From the NCBI GenBank assembly GCA_016935975.1, contig JAFGPX010000110.1, positions 1 to 38,169 of the forward strand: 38,169 nt of DNA. Reading direction: 5' to 3'. Positions 1 to 8,345 of the stretch are shown piece by piece. Numbering within the stretch: position 1 is the first letter of the stretch; each line of letters opens with the position of its first letter. The notes beneath the pieces were generated by a model. The model was not told the DNA's origin. It saw only the letters and a list, made by a program, of their open reading frames with translations, and searched no databases. The translations under genes were made by a program, and so were the position numbers. Source of the DNA: Deltaproteobacteria bacterium (GTDB taxonomy: Bacteria; Myxococcota_A; Polyangia; Fen-1088).

Positions 1-812
1 GGCCCGACCGCCTTGCCCCAGTGCACTTGCAGGCTGTATTCGCCAGGCAGCTCACGGGCGCCTTCGACGGACAGAAGCGTTACCTCCAGGTCGTACTCCC
101 CTTCGCCCACCGAGCGAAACACCGTGTTCTCGCCGTTGACGTGCGGCGCCTCCTTGCCCTGCAAGGTCAGCCGGTAGGACAGAAACGCGGTCGCGGGGAG
201 CACGAAGGCCCGCACCGTGATCTCTCGCTCCGCGGGCAGCGTGACCCGGTGCCTTCCGATGATTCCTGGCTTGCCCCCGAACGCGCCGAGCGCGCACTGG
301 CCGGGCAGAAGCGGCGTCGCACCCCCGGCCGTCGCGGGTGCTGGCAGTGCCATCTCCCGCCGCTCGACCAGGCGCAGCCGCTCGACCTTGGTGCACGGGC
401 TCTCGTAGTCCGCGCCGGGCGTCCGGCAGTCGCCCGCCCACAGGTCGGCCGAATAGCGCCCGAGCACCGCCTTGCCCGGAACAGTCACGGCCCGCCATGC
501 GGTCTCGGGCGCCGCGCGCGTGGGCCGCACCGCATGGACGTAGGTCTTCTCCCGGTCGGTCCACGTCAGCTCGCACGCGGCCTCGGGCAATAGCTCGCTC
601 GCGGTCACCGCCGCAAGCTCAGCCTTGCGTTTGGGATCGTCGAGCGCGGCCGCCAGGCTCATGGCGACATCGTTGGCCAGCCCGAACGCGGGGCCGGCGG
701 TCCGCTGGTTGTGCTCCTCGAGCCACAAACGAAATCGAGGTACCAGGACCAGCGCCGTCAGCCAGCCGCCGAGCACCCAGACGGCCAGGAGAATGACCCG
801 GCGCCGGCTCAT
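1..812 (-). CDS. Membrane-anchored hypothetical protein (C-terminus beyond left edge)
   Basis: The frame is open from an ATG at 812-810 to the left edge, giving about 270 residues of an unfinished protein. It starts MSRRRVILLAVW and has one hydrophobic stretch at about residues 5-25, so it is probably a signal anchor or signal peptide followed by an extracytoplasmic, beta-rich, Cys-containing domain. Its ATG overlaps the TGA of the upstream OmpA-domain gene (ATGA at 812-809), which suggests translational coupling and a shared role at the envelope. I do not recognise a family. The last visible residues (GEYSLQVHWG) look like a beta-sandwich strand. Function unknown; the gene itself is well supported by coupling and coding character. 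Confidence 0.75.
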   Translation of the reverse strand, partial: MSRRRVILLAVWVLGGWLTALVLVPRFRLWLEEHNQRTAGPAFGLANDVAMSLAAALDDPKRKAELAAVTASELLPEAACELTWTDREKTYVHAVRPTRAAPETAWRAVTVPGKAVLGRYSADLWAGDCRTPGADYESPCTKVERLRLVERREMALPAPATAGGATPLLPGQCALGAFGGKPGIIGRHRVTLPAEREITVRAFVLPATAFLSYRLTLQGKEAPHVNGENTVFRSVGEGEYDLEVTLLSVEGARELPGEYSLQVHWGKAVG

Positions 813-3175
813 CCCGCCGGCTCCTCCGGGTCGGGTGGGCTCCCGGCCTCCCCCGCCTCCTCCTTCTCTCCCTCCGAGGGTGCCGCTGGTTCGCACTCGT
901 GCAGCTCGCCCAGCCGGCCGCGGGTGTCCCCGCCGATCTCCCCCGTCACCTCCAGACCCTCGACGTCGCTCTGCAAATAGCGGAGCGCCTCGCGCAGCTC
1001 CTCGGTCATCTCGTCGGTCGGCTCGCCCGCCAAGTAGTCCAGGTTCGAAAGCCGCATCGCAGCCCCGCGCGGCGTGGCGGCCGAGATCACGGTTCCGATG
1101 TCTATCCGCCAGCGCTCCCTGTCCTCGGGATAGTCGTCGCTCGGCCACACCTCGACGTAGCCCCGCGCGCCCGCGGGCGGCGAGTCGACGACGACGAAGC
1201 CCTGGTCGTCCGTGGTGCCGCGGATCTCGGGATGGCCTTCCAGGCAGAAGGCGAACGGCCGCTTGGCATAGGGCACGAGGTCAAAGTCGCAGAGGCGCAC
1301 GCGGAAACCCTCGCCGCCCATGTCGATCTCGTAGTCCCGCGCCACCCGCCGCCGCCATTCCAGGTACACCTCGTCGCCTTTCGCGGCCTGGCTGGCCCGC
1401 TTCGAGGACTCGCCGTCGGCCAGGCCAGGCACCGCGGGCAGAATGCCGAACGGCTTGGCGAAGAAGAGCACTTCGACCCGCCGGTCGAATGGCCGCTCCT
1501 CGGCGCCCTCCTCCCCCTCCGCGCTCTCTCCTCCTTCGCTTGCGAGCGGGAAGTACTCGCCGCAACCATAGGTCACGACGCGGACGTCCTCGGCCAGGGT
1601 GGTGCCGTCCAGGTTCATGTAGTCGGCGACGAGCTGCCGCCGCGTCTTGGGCCCCAGGACGCCGTCGACCTTCAGCTCTTCCCATGCCTCGGGCCTGGTG
1701 CGCTCGCGCTCTTCCTGGCACGCATCGGCGGTCGCGCCGTTGTGCCATTTCTGGTAGGCGGCCACGTGGCTGCCCGCGCCGAATTCCGCGTCGGGCACCA
1801 GGGCGTCGATCATCAGGAGATCCTCGTGCTCGCCCCAGCGCTTGCTCTCGCGCACGGACTCGTCGTACCAGCCGAGCCAGGCGTCGACCTCGTCGCGCAG
1901 AAACGCCTTCATGGCGTCGGCCCGGTCGGCCGACAGCTCCAGATTGAGATCTTCCGAACCCGCGGTGTCGGCGTGCCCCACGATCAGCACTTCGGAATCG
2001 GGGTGATGGCCGTAGATCTCTACCAGTCGCCGCAAGCTGGCGGCCGCGCTCGGCAAGAGGAAACACTTGTTCGTGTCGAAGTACATGCCGTGCAGCCGGG
2101 CCTGCGCCACCGGCGGCCGCAACATGAAGGTGTGCTTCTTCTCGGCCTCGAGCACGAGCGCGGGCAGCTTGCCCTCCTTGAACAGGACCTCGACCAGGCT
2201 CTGTTCCTTCTCCTTCCAAGAGTCGTCGGCGTCGCCCCGGATCTTCTGCCAGCGCCGCTTGAGATCCTCGACGACGTCCCCGATCGCCTCCTCCGCGAAG
2301 GACAGCCAGGCCTTGCGGTCACCTTTGCACTCACCCTTGCGGGCGAAGTCCGCCCCCGAAAACGCCATGTCGACCTTGGGATCGCCGCCGTGCTCGAAGT
2401 CGCCGGCAAAGCCCGTCACCGGCTCGCCGCGTTCGTCGACGAAACGAGCGAAGAACTGCAAGGGCTTGTCCGTTTCCATGGCGGCCCGCAGCTGCGACGG
2501 CGTCATGGCCGCCGGCGGAGCCGAGGCCACGGCCCGGGGCGCGGCCATCCTCCGCAGCAGCACCAGGCCCTTCGGCGCAAGCGGCGGCCGCCAATCGGGC
2601 GCGAGCTGGTCGCGCGCCCGACCAAGCAACGCGGCCAGACCGCCGCCAGCTTGCCCAGCCAGCACGCCCAACACCCGCAGCGCTTCGTCGCGGCGCACGA
2701 CTTCGTAGCTGTCTCGGTCGGCAACGCCGGCCAAGTCTGGCCCCGCGACCAGCTTGTACTGGCGGCTGCCCTCACTCAGCCGTCCTCGCGTCTCACGCTC
2801 GATCTCCGATACCAAGCGCCGCGCCGCCTGCGAGGCGTCCTCCTGGTCGGTGCCGGCCACGCGGCTCTGCGCAACAGCCACGAGGCCGCCGCGTCGAATG
2901 GCCCGTTCGATCAGCAGGGCCAAGTCTTCGTCCGAGAATCGAGTCGAATAGGGGCTCGCCAGGCTCGCCTGCGCCGCGAACCTGCGGATCTCCCAGCTCA
3001 TCTCCCGCCGAGCGCGCTCGAAATCCCAGAGCGCCAGCGTGACGTCGGCCAGATCGAAGCCGCCGAACCTCGTCAAGCGGAGCGCGTCGAGCGCGTGAAC
3101 CACGACGACGCGCCGGTCATCGCCCCCGTCCACCGAGCGGGAACCCAACGAAAGATGAGGACAGTCGAGGTCCAT
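809..3175 (-). CDS. OmpA-domain protein with peptidoglycan-binding-like segments
   Basis: The predicted protein has 788 residues from the ATG at 3175; an in-frame TTG six codons upstream (3193) is possible. No signal peptide or membrane segment is visible. The first 350 residues are unrecognised and partly helical. An OmpA-like peptidoglycan-associating domain starts near residue 360 (MYFDTNKCFLLP) and carries the GHADTAGSEDLN and LSADRADAMKAF motifs near 397-422. Its closing motif (RVVTYGCGEYFP, then RPFDRRVEVLFF) comes only near 540-570. Between them lies a segment with a PG_binding_1-like signature (VDGVLGPKTRRQL) near 505. A second such region (LSNLDYLAGEP to VTGEIGGDTRGRL) lies near 709-785. 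Probable role: binding peptidoglycan, or part of a secreted or injected structure; the lack of a signal peptide leaves this open. It is coupled to the next gene by an ATGA overlap. Confidence 0.85.
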   Translation of the reverse strand: MDLDCPHLSLGSRSVDGGDDRRVVVVHALDALRLTRFGGFDLADVTLALWDFERARREMSWEIRRFAAQASLASPYSTRFSDEDLALLIERAIRRGGLVAVAQSRVAGTDQEDASQAARRLVSEIERETRGRLSEGSRQYKLVAGPDLAGVADRDSYEVVRRDEALRVLGVLAGQAGGGLAALLGRARDQLAPDWRPPLAPKGLVLLRRMAAPRAVASAPPAAMTPSQLRAAMETDKPLQFFARFVDERGEPVTGFAGDFEHGGDPKVDMAFSGADFARKGECKGDRKAWLSFAEEAIGDVVEDLKRRWQKIRGDADDSWKEKEQSLVEVLFKEGKLPALVLEAEKKHTFMLRPPVAQARLHGMYFDTNKCFLLPSAAASLRRLVEIYGHHPDSEVLIVGHADTAGSEDLNLELSADRADAMKAFLRDEVDAWLGWYDESVRESKRWGEHEDLLMIDALVPDAEFGAGSHVAAYQKWHNGATADACQEERERTRPEAWEELKVDGVLGPKTRRQLVADYMNLDGTTLAEDVRVVTYGCGEYFPLASEGGESAEGEEGAEERPFDRRVEVLFFAKPFGILPAVPGLADGESSKRASQAAKGDEVYLEWRRRVARDYEIDMGGEGFRVRLCDFDLVPYAKRPFAFCLEGHPEIRGTTDDQGFVVVDSPPAGARGYVEVWPSDDYPEDRERWRIDIGTVISAATPRGAAMRLSNLDYLAGEPTDEMTEELREALRYLQSDVEGLEVTGEIGGDTRGRLGELHECEPAAPSEGEKEEAGEAGSPPDPEEPAG

Positions 3176-3261
3176 GGTTGGCCTGCAGAGCAAGCAGGCT
3201 TCGCCGAGACTCTAGTCGGCGACACGGGAGGGTCAAGCCCTCCCATGCTCCGTCACACGAA

Positions 3262-3657
3262 CTAGCGACGACCAGCCGAACGCGCGACCACCTGAAGCGG
3301 CCGAGCAACAGGAGTCTCGGCAGAACCGAAGGCGAATGCCGTCTGGCTTCGATGACAGAGGGAACGAGTGGGACTCCCCTTCCGCCAGCTGCCACCCAGG
3401 TTGAGGACGAAGGAACCGTCGCCGCGCGTGACCCGCCGAATCTCAGGAACAAATCCTAGCAGCCAGTCTACATACTCGTCCTGATCCACGTTGCCATATG
3501 CTTTCTTGAAATGGAGCGCATACGGCGGCGAAGTCAGGACGAGCGAGACAGATTCATCCGGCAGGGATCGCAACAGGTCGAGCGCATCCCCACAGTACGC
3601 AGCGCCAATGTCCGTGGAAAAGGCCGGCTCGCGTCCGCGGAGTCTTCCCGCGTCCAC
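3262..3657 (-). pseudogene. Truncated site-specific DNA methyltransferase remnant
   Basis: The minus frame resembles the N-terminal third of beta-type amino-methyltransferases (N4-cytosine or N6-adenine class): FSTDIGAAYCGDALDLL, then catalytic motif IV TSPPYALHFKKAYGN (SPPY at 3531-3520), then GSFVLNLGGSWRKGSPTRSL. Similarity stops at about 3358, and some 31 unrelated residues follow before the stop. The part of the family that holds the later motifs and the SAM-binding region is missing, so this should be inactive. The only in-frame start close to the domain is a GTG at 3657. A GGAGG at 3684-3680 instead precedes ATG codons at 3668 and 3665, which are out of frame with the domain, suggesting an additional frameshift. 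No partner restriction gene is seen. I infer a dead restriction-modification or orphan methylase relic. Confidence 0.7.
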
Positions 3658-3694
3658 ACGGGCATCATGGTGGCAACGACCTCCAAGTCTAGAG

Positions 3695-3723
3695 ACTATA
3701 AGTCGTATCCGCGCACGCAGCAA
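3695..3723 (-). promoter_or_regulatory. Sigma-70-like promoter of the methyltransferase remnant
   Basis: On the minus strand TTGCTG (3723-3718) is followed after 17 bases by TATAGT (3700-3695), a 5/6 match to the -10 consensus. The predicted start is near 3688, just upstream of GGAGG at 3684-3680. In a very GC-rich region this AT-rich box stands out. Inferred from sequence only. Confidence 0.35.
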
Positions 3724-3822
3724 TCACTCGCCGCGGCTGCGGCGCGATCAAGGCCAGATCCTGGGATGCCACATCCTGTCCCATCGCCTGGAGGTAGTAT
3801 TGCTTGCTCGCGATCGGTTTCC

Positions 3823-5490
3823 CTATCGTCCCGCCATCCTCCGCAAGTAGCCGCAGACCTCGTGGCACAGCCACTCGCCCGGCCGGCACCGTGTCTCGCG
3901 CAGGTCCGCCGCCGCCACGGCTTGGTCCAGCTTGCCCTGGGTGATCAGGTACTTCTGCTCGACCGCGAAGGCGTCGAGGTTGTCGGGATCCAGCCGGCGC
4001 GCGGCTTCGAGCGGGCGCAGGAACCGCTCCTCGGAGAAGCGCTGCCAGCCACCGTCCTCGTCGGCACACGATTCCAGCATTGCGTCCTTGAAGTGGTCCA
4101 CCGCCCGGTGGCGTAGGCGCTCGGTCGGAGAAACCGCGAATGTCCCGGCTACCAAGGCAAGGCCCGCGGCAGCGACTCCGAGCGCGGGGCCGCGCCAACG
4201 GCCCTCACGTGCCGCCGCGTATCCCAGCCCCAACGCGCGAACCGCGAAGGGCACGAGGAAGGGCACGCACAGGGCGCGATAGCGGCTGGCGTTGAAGAAG
4301 ACCGCCTCGGCGAAGACCGCCGCCAGCCACGGCAGCAAGAGCAGCCAGGCCAGCCGCCGGTCGAGGCCGCGCACGCCAACGAGCGCGAGCACCAGCAACA
4401 CGGAGAACGGGACGAAGGGGATCCGCCAGACCAGCACCGAAGCCCGCAGCGTTTCGAAGTTCGTGTTGCGCGGGATCTCGTAGCTCGACATGTGCCGCCA
4501 GGCCTTCTCGAGCACGCCCACGAACGCCTGCCACGGATGCGCGCGGACGAAAGACATCGTCGCGGCCATGAAAGCCTCGTTTGGCGAGGTCTTTCCCGTG
4601 CGCGTCCTGAGCCCACGCACCAGAAGATCTCCGGGGCTGCCGCGGTCCACGAGACGTATGTTCCAGTAGCCCTGAATGCCAAGCCGGTAGTCCGGAAACG
4701 GGTTGTTGCCCCAGAAGAGATTCTCTCCAGCGGAATCGGCAATCGCCACCCAGCGACCCGATACGGCACGGTTGTGCCAGATGACCGGGGCCACGACATA
4801 GGCGAGCGGAACCAGGAGCGCCACGAGCGCCTTCTTGCGCCCCTTCGCAATCCACCCGACGAGCAGGATCGCGATGCCGGCGACCACCACGAACAGGCTC
4901 GGTCGGGCCAGGAGCATCAACCCGGCCGCGCTTCCCGGCAGAAGCCAGCGCACGAGCCGACCCTGGCGCGCCCACAGGACCAGGAACAACGTCGCCGAAA
5001 GCAGAACGAAGGCGAGCGTCGAGTCCTCGAACGCGACGTCATAGAACATGAGAACCGGGTGGACCGCGAGCACGGCCAACGTGACCAGCCCCACGGTTCG
5101 CCCGAAGACGCGCTCGACCGAGAAGAAGAGAAACAGGTACGCGAGCGCCGCGAGCAAGGCCTGGAACCCGGCCGCCATCATGCGATCGAAATGCACGGCC
5201 CGAAAGAGCCCGACGAAGTAGTAGGAGGCCAGCGGCGGGCGATAGTAGGCCCGCTCGGCCCACGACCGGTGCAGCGACGACGCCCAGGTGCCGGGATCGG
5301 CCTGTTGGATGTACTGGTTCGCGTCCTGGCTCAGCTCCAGCTTGGAGTGCTGCCACACGGACGGGTGCTGCTCGTCGAAGCGCTGCCAGTGCGCGGCCGC
5401 GCCGGCCAGGCGCAGGACCAGGCCGGCAAGCAGCAATCCCACGACCGGGGCGTAGCCACGAAACCGTCTTGGCTGGACGCTTCTGGACAC
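3823..5490 (-). CDS. GT-C family glycosyltransferase, ArnT/PMT_2-like membrane protein
   Basis: The predicted protein has 555 residues and about ten or more hydrophobic segments (e.g. GYAPVVGLLLAGLVLRLAG near the N-terminus). The layout matches the family-39/ArnT-like GT-C transferases, which move a sugar from a polyprenyl-phosphate donor to an acceptor on the outer face of the inner membrane. The first extracytoplasmic loop is acidic and contains LSQDANQYIQQ, where such enzymes place a catalytic Asp. Residues about 470-555 form a soluble tail with a TPR-like helix pair (AARRLDPDNLDAF). The GTG start at 5490 lies 12 bases past the stop of the histidine kinase gene, so the two are probably co-transcribed. 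Donor and acceptor cannot be read from the sequence. The family is reasonably sure; the substrate is unknown. Confidence 0.85.
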   Translation of the reverse strand: MSRSVQPRRFRGYAPVVGLLLAGLVLRLAGAAAHWQRFDEQHPSVWQHSKLELSQDANQYIQQADPGTWASSLHRSWAERAYYRPPLASYYFVGLFRAVHFDRMMAAGFQALLAALAYLFLFFSVERVFGRTVGLVTLAVLAVHPVLMFYDVAFEDSTLAFVLLSATLFLVLWARQGRLVRWLLPGSAAGLMLLARPSLFVVVAGIAILLVGWIAKGRKKALVALLVPLAYVVAPVIWHNRAVSGRWVAIADSAGENLFWGNNPFPDYRLGIQGYWNIRLVDRGSPGDLLVRGLRTRTGKTSPNEAFMAATMSFVRAHPWQAFVGVLEKAWRHMSSYEIPRNTNFETLRASVLVWRIPFVPFSVLLVLALVGVRGLDRRLAWLLLLPWLAAVFAEAVFFNASRYRALCVPFLVPFAVRALGLGYAAAREGRWRGPALGVAAAGLALVAGTFAVSPTERLRHRAVDHFKDAMLESCADEDGGWQRFSEERFLRPLEAARRLDPDNLDAFAVEQKYLITQGKLDQAVAAADLRETRCRPGEWLCHEVCGYLRRMAGR

Positions 5491-5502
5491 GGGCCGAATC
5501 TA

Positions 5503-7032
5503 TCACGAGCACCGCCACGCCCCCTCTCCCCGCGGCAACGTCAGCACGAACTTGGCGCCCTGGCCTTCCACGAAGGGGGCGATCTCCAGGGTGCCACCGA
5601 AGCTCTCGACGATCGAACGGCTCACGGACAAGCCTAGGCCCGTGCCTTGGCCGACGACCTTGGTGGTGAAGAACGGGTCGAAGATCTTGCGCTGGTTCTC
5701 GGGCGTGACGCCCGGGCCTTCGTCGGCGATGGTGAGCACGACCTTGCCCTCCGCCTCCTCGCAGGTGACCACGATGGTGCCCTTGCCAGCCATGGCGTCC
5801 GCCGCGTTGAGCAGGAGATTGACCAGCACCTGCGCCAGGCGGCCCGGCGAAACCAGAACCCGCGGCCACGATTCCCCACCGGCAAGCACCAGACGCACGT
5901 CACGGAATCGGCTTTGCGGCGCGAGCAAGGCCTGCGCGGACTGCACCACGCGCCGGGCATCGGTGGCCACCGGCTCCTCGTGGCTGGGGCGCGAGAACTC
6001 GAGCAGCTCGCGGATGATGCGGTGGATGCGCTGGGTTTCGGCCTTGACACGATCGAGCGTGTCCTGGCGCTCCGCCGGCGGCAGCTCGCCCTTGCCGGCG
6101 GCGTCGGCGCGCAGAATGTCGATATATCCCAAGATGGCGGCCAGGGGGTTGCCGATCTCGTGCGCCACCCCGGCGGCCAGCTGCCCGACCGAGGCCAGCT
6201 TCTCGGTGCGAATGATCTGCTCGCGCTGCACCGCCAGCGACACGGTCATCTGGTTGAAGGCCGACGCGAGCGCGGCGAATTCCTTGGGTCCGTCCTCGGG
6301 GATGCGCGGCTCGAGATCGCCGGCCGCCATCGCGGCAGTAGCCCGCCGCAGCTGCCCCAGAGGCCGCACCACGAGCTGCGTGAGCACGAAAAGCCCGAGC
6401 CCCAGCACCAGCAGCGCGTCCGCAATGGCCAGCAGCAGGAGCACCCAGCCCGAGCGCCGCAGCACCGCCTGGGTCGGCTCCGCGGCGGCGATGGTGACGC
6501 GCACGGCGCCACTTAACTGCCCGGCCACCTCGATGGGGGCATAGGCCAGAAGCTCGGTCTCACGGCCGTGCGGTTCCTGCCGGTAGTTGACCACGGGTGG
6601 TCCGCCCGCAAGCGCCGTGCTCAGCACGATGGCATCGCGATCCCCATCTCTGCGCGGCGGCCACGATGCGATCTCACCACGATCCATGTCCAACACCGAC
6701 AGGCCGATGGCGCCCGTGCTCTCGTGAAGGGAGCGCAATACAGAACGCAGGCTGGCCCGCTTGTCGGCCGCTGTGCCCTGGCCATGCGACGCCCAATCCG
6801 CCGCCACCGACCGCGACACGGAAGCGGCCAAGGTCGCGGCCATGGCCTCGCGCTGCACGCGCAGGCTGTCGCCGGCGGCCCACAGCGCAATGTACCCGGT
6901 GGTGAGGATGGCGACCAACGTCACCGCGGTCATGCCGAGCATGATCTGCACGCGCAAGCCCGGCCGGGCCCGCTTCTTCGTTGTCCCCGAGGTCGGCGTC
7001 GCGCTGTCCACCCTCGATTGCCACGATAACAC
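5503..7032 (-). CDS. Two-component sensor histidine kinase (HAMP, HisKA, HATPase)
   Basis: The predicted protein has about 509 residues from a GTG at 7032; a second in-frame GTG lies seven codons later. There is a transmembrane helix near 29-50, a periplasmic sensor region to about 195, a second helix near 196-218, and a HAMP linker. The HisKA dimerisation domain carries the phospho-acceptor His291 in VAHEIGNPLAAILGY. The C-terminal ATPase has an N box (NLLLNAADAM), G1 (DEGPGV) and G2 (GTGLGLSV). All catalytic motifs are intact, so it should autophosphorylate. No response regulator lies next to it, so it is an orphan at this locus. The downstream GT-C glycosyltransferase is only 12 bases away and probably in the same operon. 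The signal sensed is unknown. Confidence 0.93.
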   Translation of the reverse strand: MLSWQSRVDSATPTSGTTKKRARPGLRVQIMLGMTAVTLVAILTTGYIALWAAGDSLRVQREAMAATLAASVSRSVAADWASHGQGTAADKRASLRSVLRSLHESTGAIGLSVLDMDRGEIASWPPRRDGDRDAIVLSTALAGGPPVVNYRQEPHGRETELLAYAPIEVAGQLSGAVRVTIAAAEPTQAVLRRSGWVLLLLAIADALLVLGLGLFVLTQLVVRPLGQLRRATAAMAAGDLEPRIPEDGPKEFAALASAFNQMTVSLAVQREQIIRTEKLASVGQLAAGVAHEIGNPLAAILGYIDILRADAAGKGELPPAERQDTLDRVKAETQRIHRIIRELLEFSRPSHEEPVATDARRVVQSAQALLAPQSRFRDVRLVLAGGESWPRVLVSPGRLAQVLVNLLLNAADAMAGKGTIVVTCEEAEGKVVLTIADEGPGVTPENQRKIFDPFFTTKVVGQGTGLGLSVSRSIVESFGGTLEIAPFVEGQGAKFVLTLPRGEGAWRCS

Positions 7033-7185
7033 CTGCCACCACCCGGAAGCGACCCCTTGCCGATCGCGCCGGGAGAGCCGGGCTCAGGTCCGCGTGGCCA
7101 GCGCGCTCCCTTCGGGGACCAGGGCCTACCCACCCAACCCCCGCCCCACGAGCGGCAGGCGCGCGCCCACCCCGGGAAACCTTGC

Positions 7186-7202
7186 GAACCCTTTGAGGGT
7201 TC
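7186..7202. repeat. Perfect 7-bp inverted repeat, operator-like
   Basis: GAACCCT, TTG, AGGGTTC forms a perfect inverted repeat about 17-33 bases upstream of the extended -10 element before xseB, in the divergent region between the histidine kinase and xseB. It could be a regulator site or a small hairpin. No regulator is identified. Confidence 0.35.
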
Positions 7203-7218
7203 CCATTGCGATGTACGC

Positions 7219-7227
7219 TGCTACAAT
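7219..7227 (+). promoter_or_regulatory. Extended -10 promoter element before xseB
   Basis: TGCTACAAT fits an extended -10 box (TG, one base, then a 5/6 match to TATAAT). No convincing -35 lies 17 bases upstream. The predicted start, near 7234, is only a few bases before the xseB ATG at 7237, so the mRNA would be almost leaderless. No Shine-Dalgarno is visible, which fits. Confidence 0.35.
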
Positions 7228-7236
7228 CCGGCCGCT

Positions 7237-7509
7237 ATGGGGACCAAGCCTGCGGCCGAGCCGGCCGAACCCGCGCGTTTCGACAACATCCTCTCGCGGC
7301 TGCGCGCCCTCGTCGAGCGCCTGGAAAGCGGCAATCTGCCGCTGGAAGACGGCCTGCGCTGCTTCGAGGAGGGCATGCAACTGTGCCGCCAGGGCGCAGC
7401 CGTGCTGGACAAGGCCGAGAAGCGGGTCGAGGTGCTGCTCGCCAAGTCCGACGGCAGCAGCAGCACGCAACCGCTCGACGAACCGGGGGGGGACGAAGAC
7501 CGCAGATGA
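7237..7509 (+). CDS. xseB: Exodeoxyribonuclease VII small subunit
   Basis: The predicted protein has 90 residues. It carries the short helical XseB pattern, FDNILSRLRALVERLESG followed by LPLEDGLRCFEEGMQLCR, the stretch by which small subunits coil on the large subunit XseA. Exonuclease VII degrades single-stranded DNA from both ends in the cytoplasm. Length is near the family norm (about 80), with a short Gly/Ser/Asp tail. The ATG at 7237 fits the domain boundary. Its TGA overlaps the ispA ATG (ATGA at 7506-7509), the widespread xseB-ispA arrangement. xseA is not in the window. Confidence 0.93.
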   Translation: MGTKPAAEPAEPARFDNILSRLRALVERLESGNLPLEDGLRCFEEGMQLCRQGAAVLDKAEKRVEVLLAKSDGSSSTQPLDEPGGDEDRR

Positions 7510-8345
7510 GCACCTTCGACCTCGCGTCCTACCTGGCCACGAAACGGGCCGAGGTAGACGCGCTTCTCGATGCGCGCCTACCCCAGCCGGCCGACGATCC
7601 CGGCCGTCTGGTCGAGGCCATGCGCTACTCGCTGCTCGCGCCCGGCAAACGCCTGCGCCCCATCCTGGCACTGGCCGCGGCCGAGGCGGCCGGCGCCACC
7701 GCGGGCGAGCCCGAGCGCATCGCCGCCGCTGCCGTCGAGTTGGTGCACTGCTATTCGCTCATTCATGACGATCTCCCCGCCATGGATGACGACGACTTCC
7801 GGCGCGGCCGCCCCACCAGCCACAAGGCCTTCGGCGAGGCGACGGCCATTCTGGCCGGCGATGCCTTGCTCACGCTGGCCTTCGAGTGGTTGACCGACGC
7901 GGCCATGCTCTCGCCTGCCCCCGCCCGCTACGTGTTGGCCGTCCGCGCACTAGCGCGGGGCGCGGGCTGCGCGGGCATGGTGCGCGGCCAGGCCCGCGAC
8001 ATCCTGCCCCAGCCTCTCGAGACGCTGGGGGCCATCGAGCAATTGCACGCCGAAAAGACCGGCGGTCTGTTCCGCGCCGCCATGGAGATCGGCGCGGCCG
8101 TGGCCGGCGCCTCGGCCGCGGCCAGCGATGCGCTGGCGCGCTTCGGCCTTTGCTACGGCATCGCATTCCAACATGCCGACGATCGGGACGACGGCGAGCA
8201 TGCGGCTTTCGCGACCCGCGCCCGAACCCGAATTCACGAACTCGTGACGGAAGCCCTCGCCGCCGTGCAGTCTTTCGGCGAGGCCGCCGCGCCGCTTTGC
8301 GCGCTGGCACAACGACTCGACGCTGCCAGCGCGTCGCCTGGATGA
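7506..8345 (+). CDS. ispA: Farnesyl/geranyl diphosphate synthase (short polyprenyl synthase)
   Basis: The predicted protein has 279 residues. Family signatures present are GKRLRP, the first aspartate-rich motif in IHDDLPAMDDDDFRRGRPT near residue 88, and a second aspartate motif in GIAFQHADDRDDGE. It should condense isopentenyl and dimethylallyl diphosphates into C15 or C20 prenyl diphosphates in the cytoplasm. The part after the second motif is shorter than in E. coli IspA, and the usual Gly-Lys segment that contacts pyrophosphate is not evident, so kinetics or product length may differ. It is translationally coupled to xseB upstream and to a diguanylate cyclase downstream, both by ATGA. The usual downstream neighbour dxs is absent. 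Confidence 0.92.
   Translation: MSTFDLASYLATKRAEVDALLDARLPQPADDPGRLVEAMRYSLLAPGKRLRPILALAAAEAAGATAGEPERIAAAAVELVHCYSLIHDDLPAMDDDDFRRGRPTSHKAFGEATAILAGDALLTLAFEWLTDAAMLSPAPARYVLAVRALARGAGCAGMVRGQARDILPQPLETLGAIEQLHAEKTGGLFRAAMEIGAAVAGASAAASDALARFGLCYGIAFQHADDRDDGEHAAFATRARTRIHELVTEALAAVQSFGEAAAPLCALAQRLDAASASPG

Noticed and set aside
899-3265. A 788-codon plus-strand frame antisense to the OmpA-domain gene
   Set aside because: The minus-strand frame has OmpA and peptidoglycan-binding motifs; the plus frame has none.
3689-3822. Continuation of a frame carrying KQYYLQAMGQDVASQDL past the end of the glycosyltransferase gene
   Set aside because: It is in a different frame from the transferase, short, and resembles nothing I know. 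Likely non-coding.
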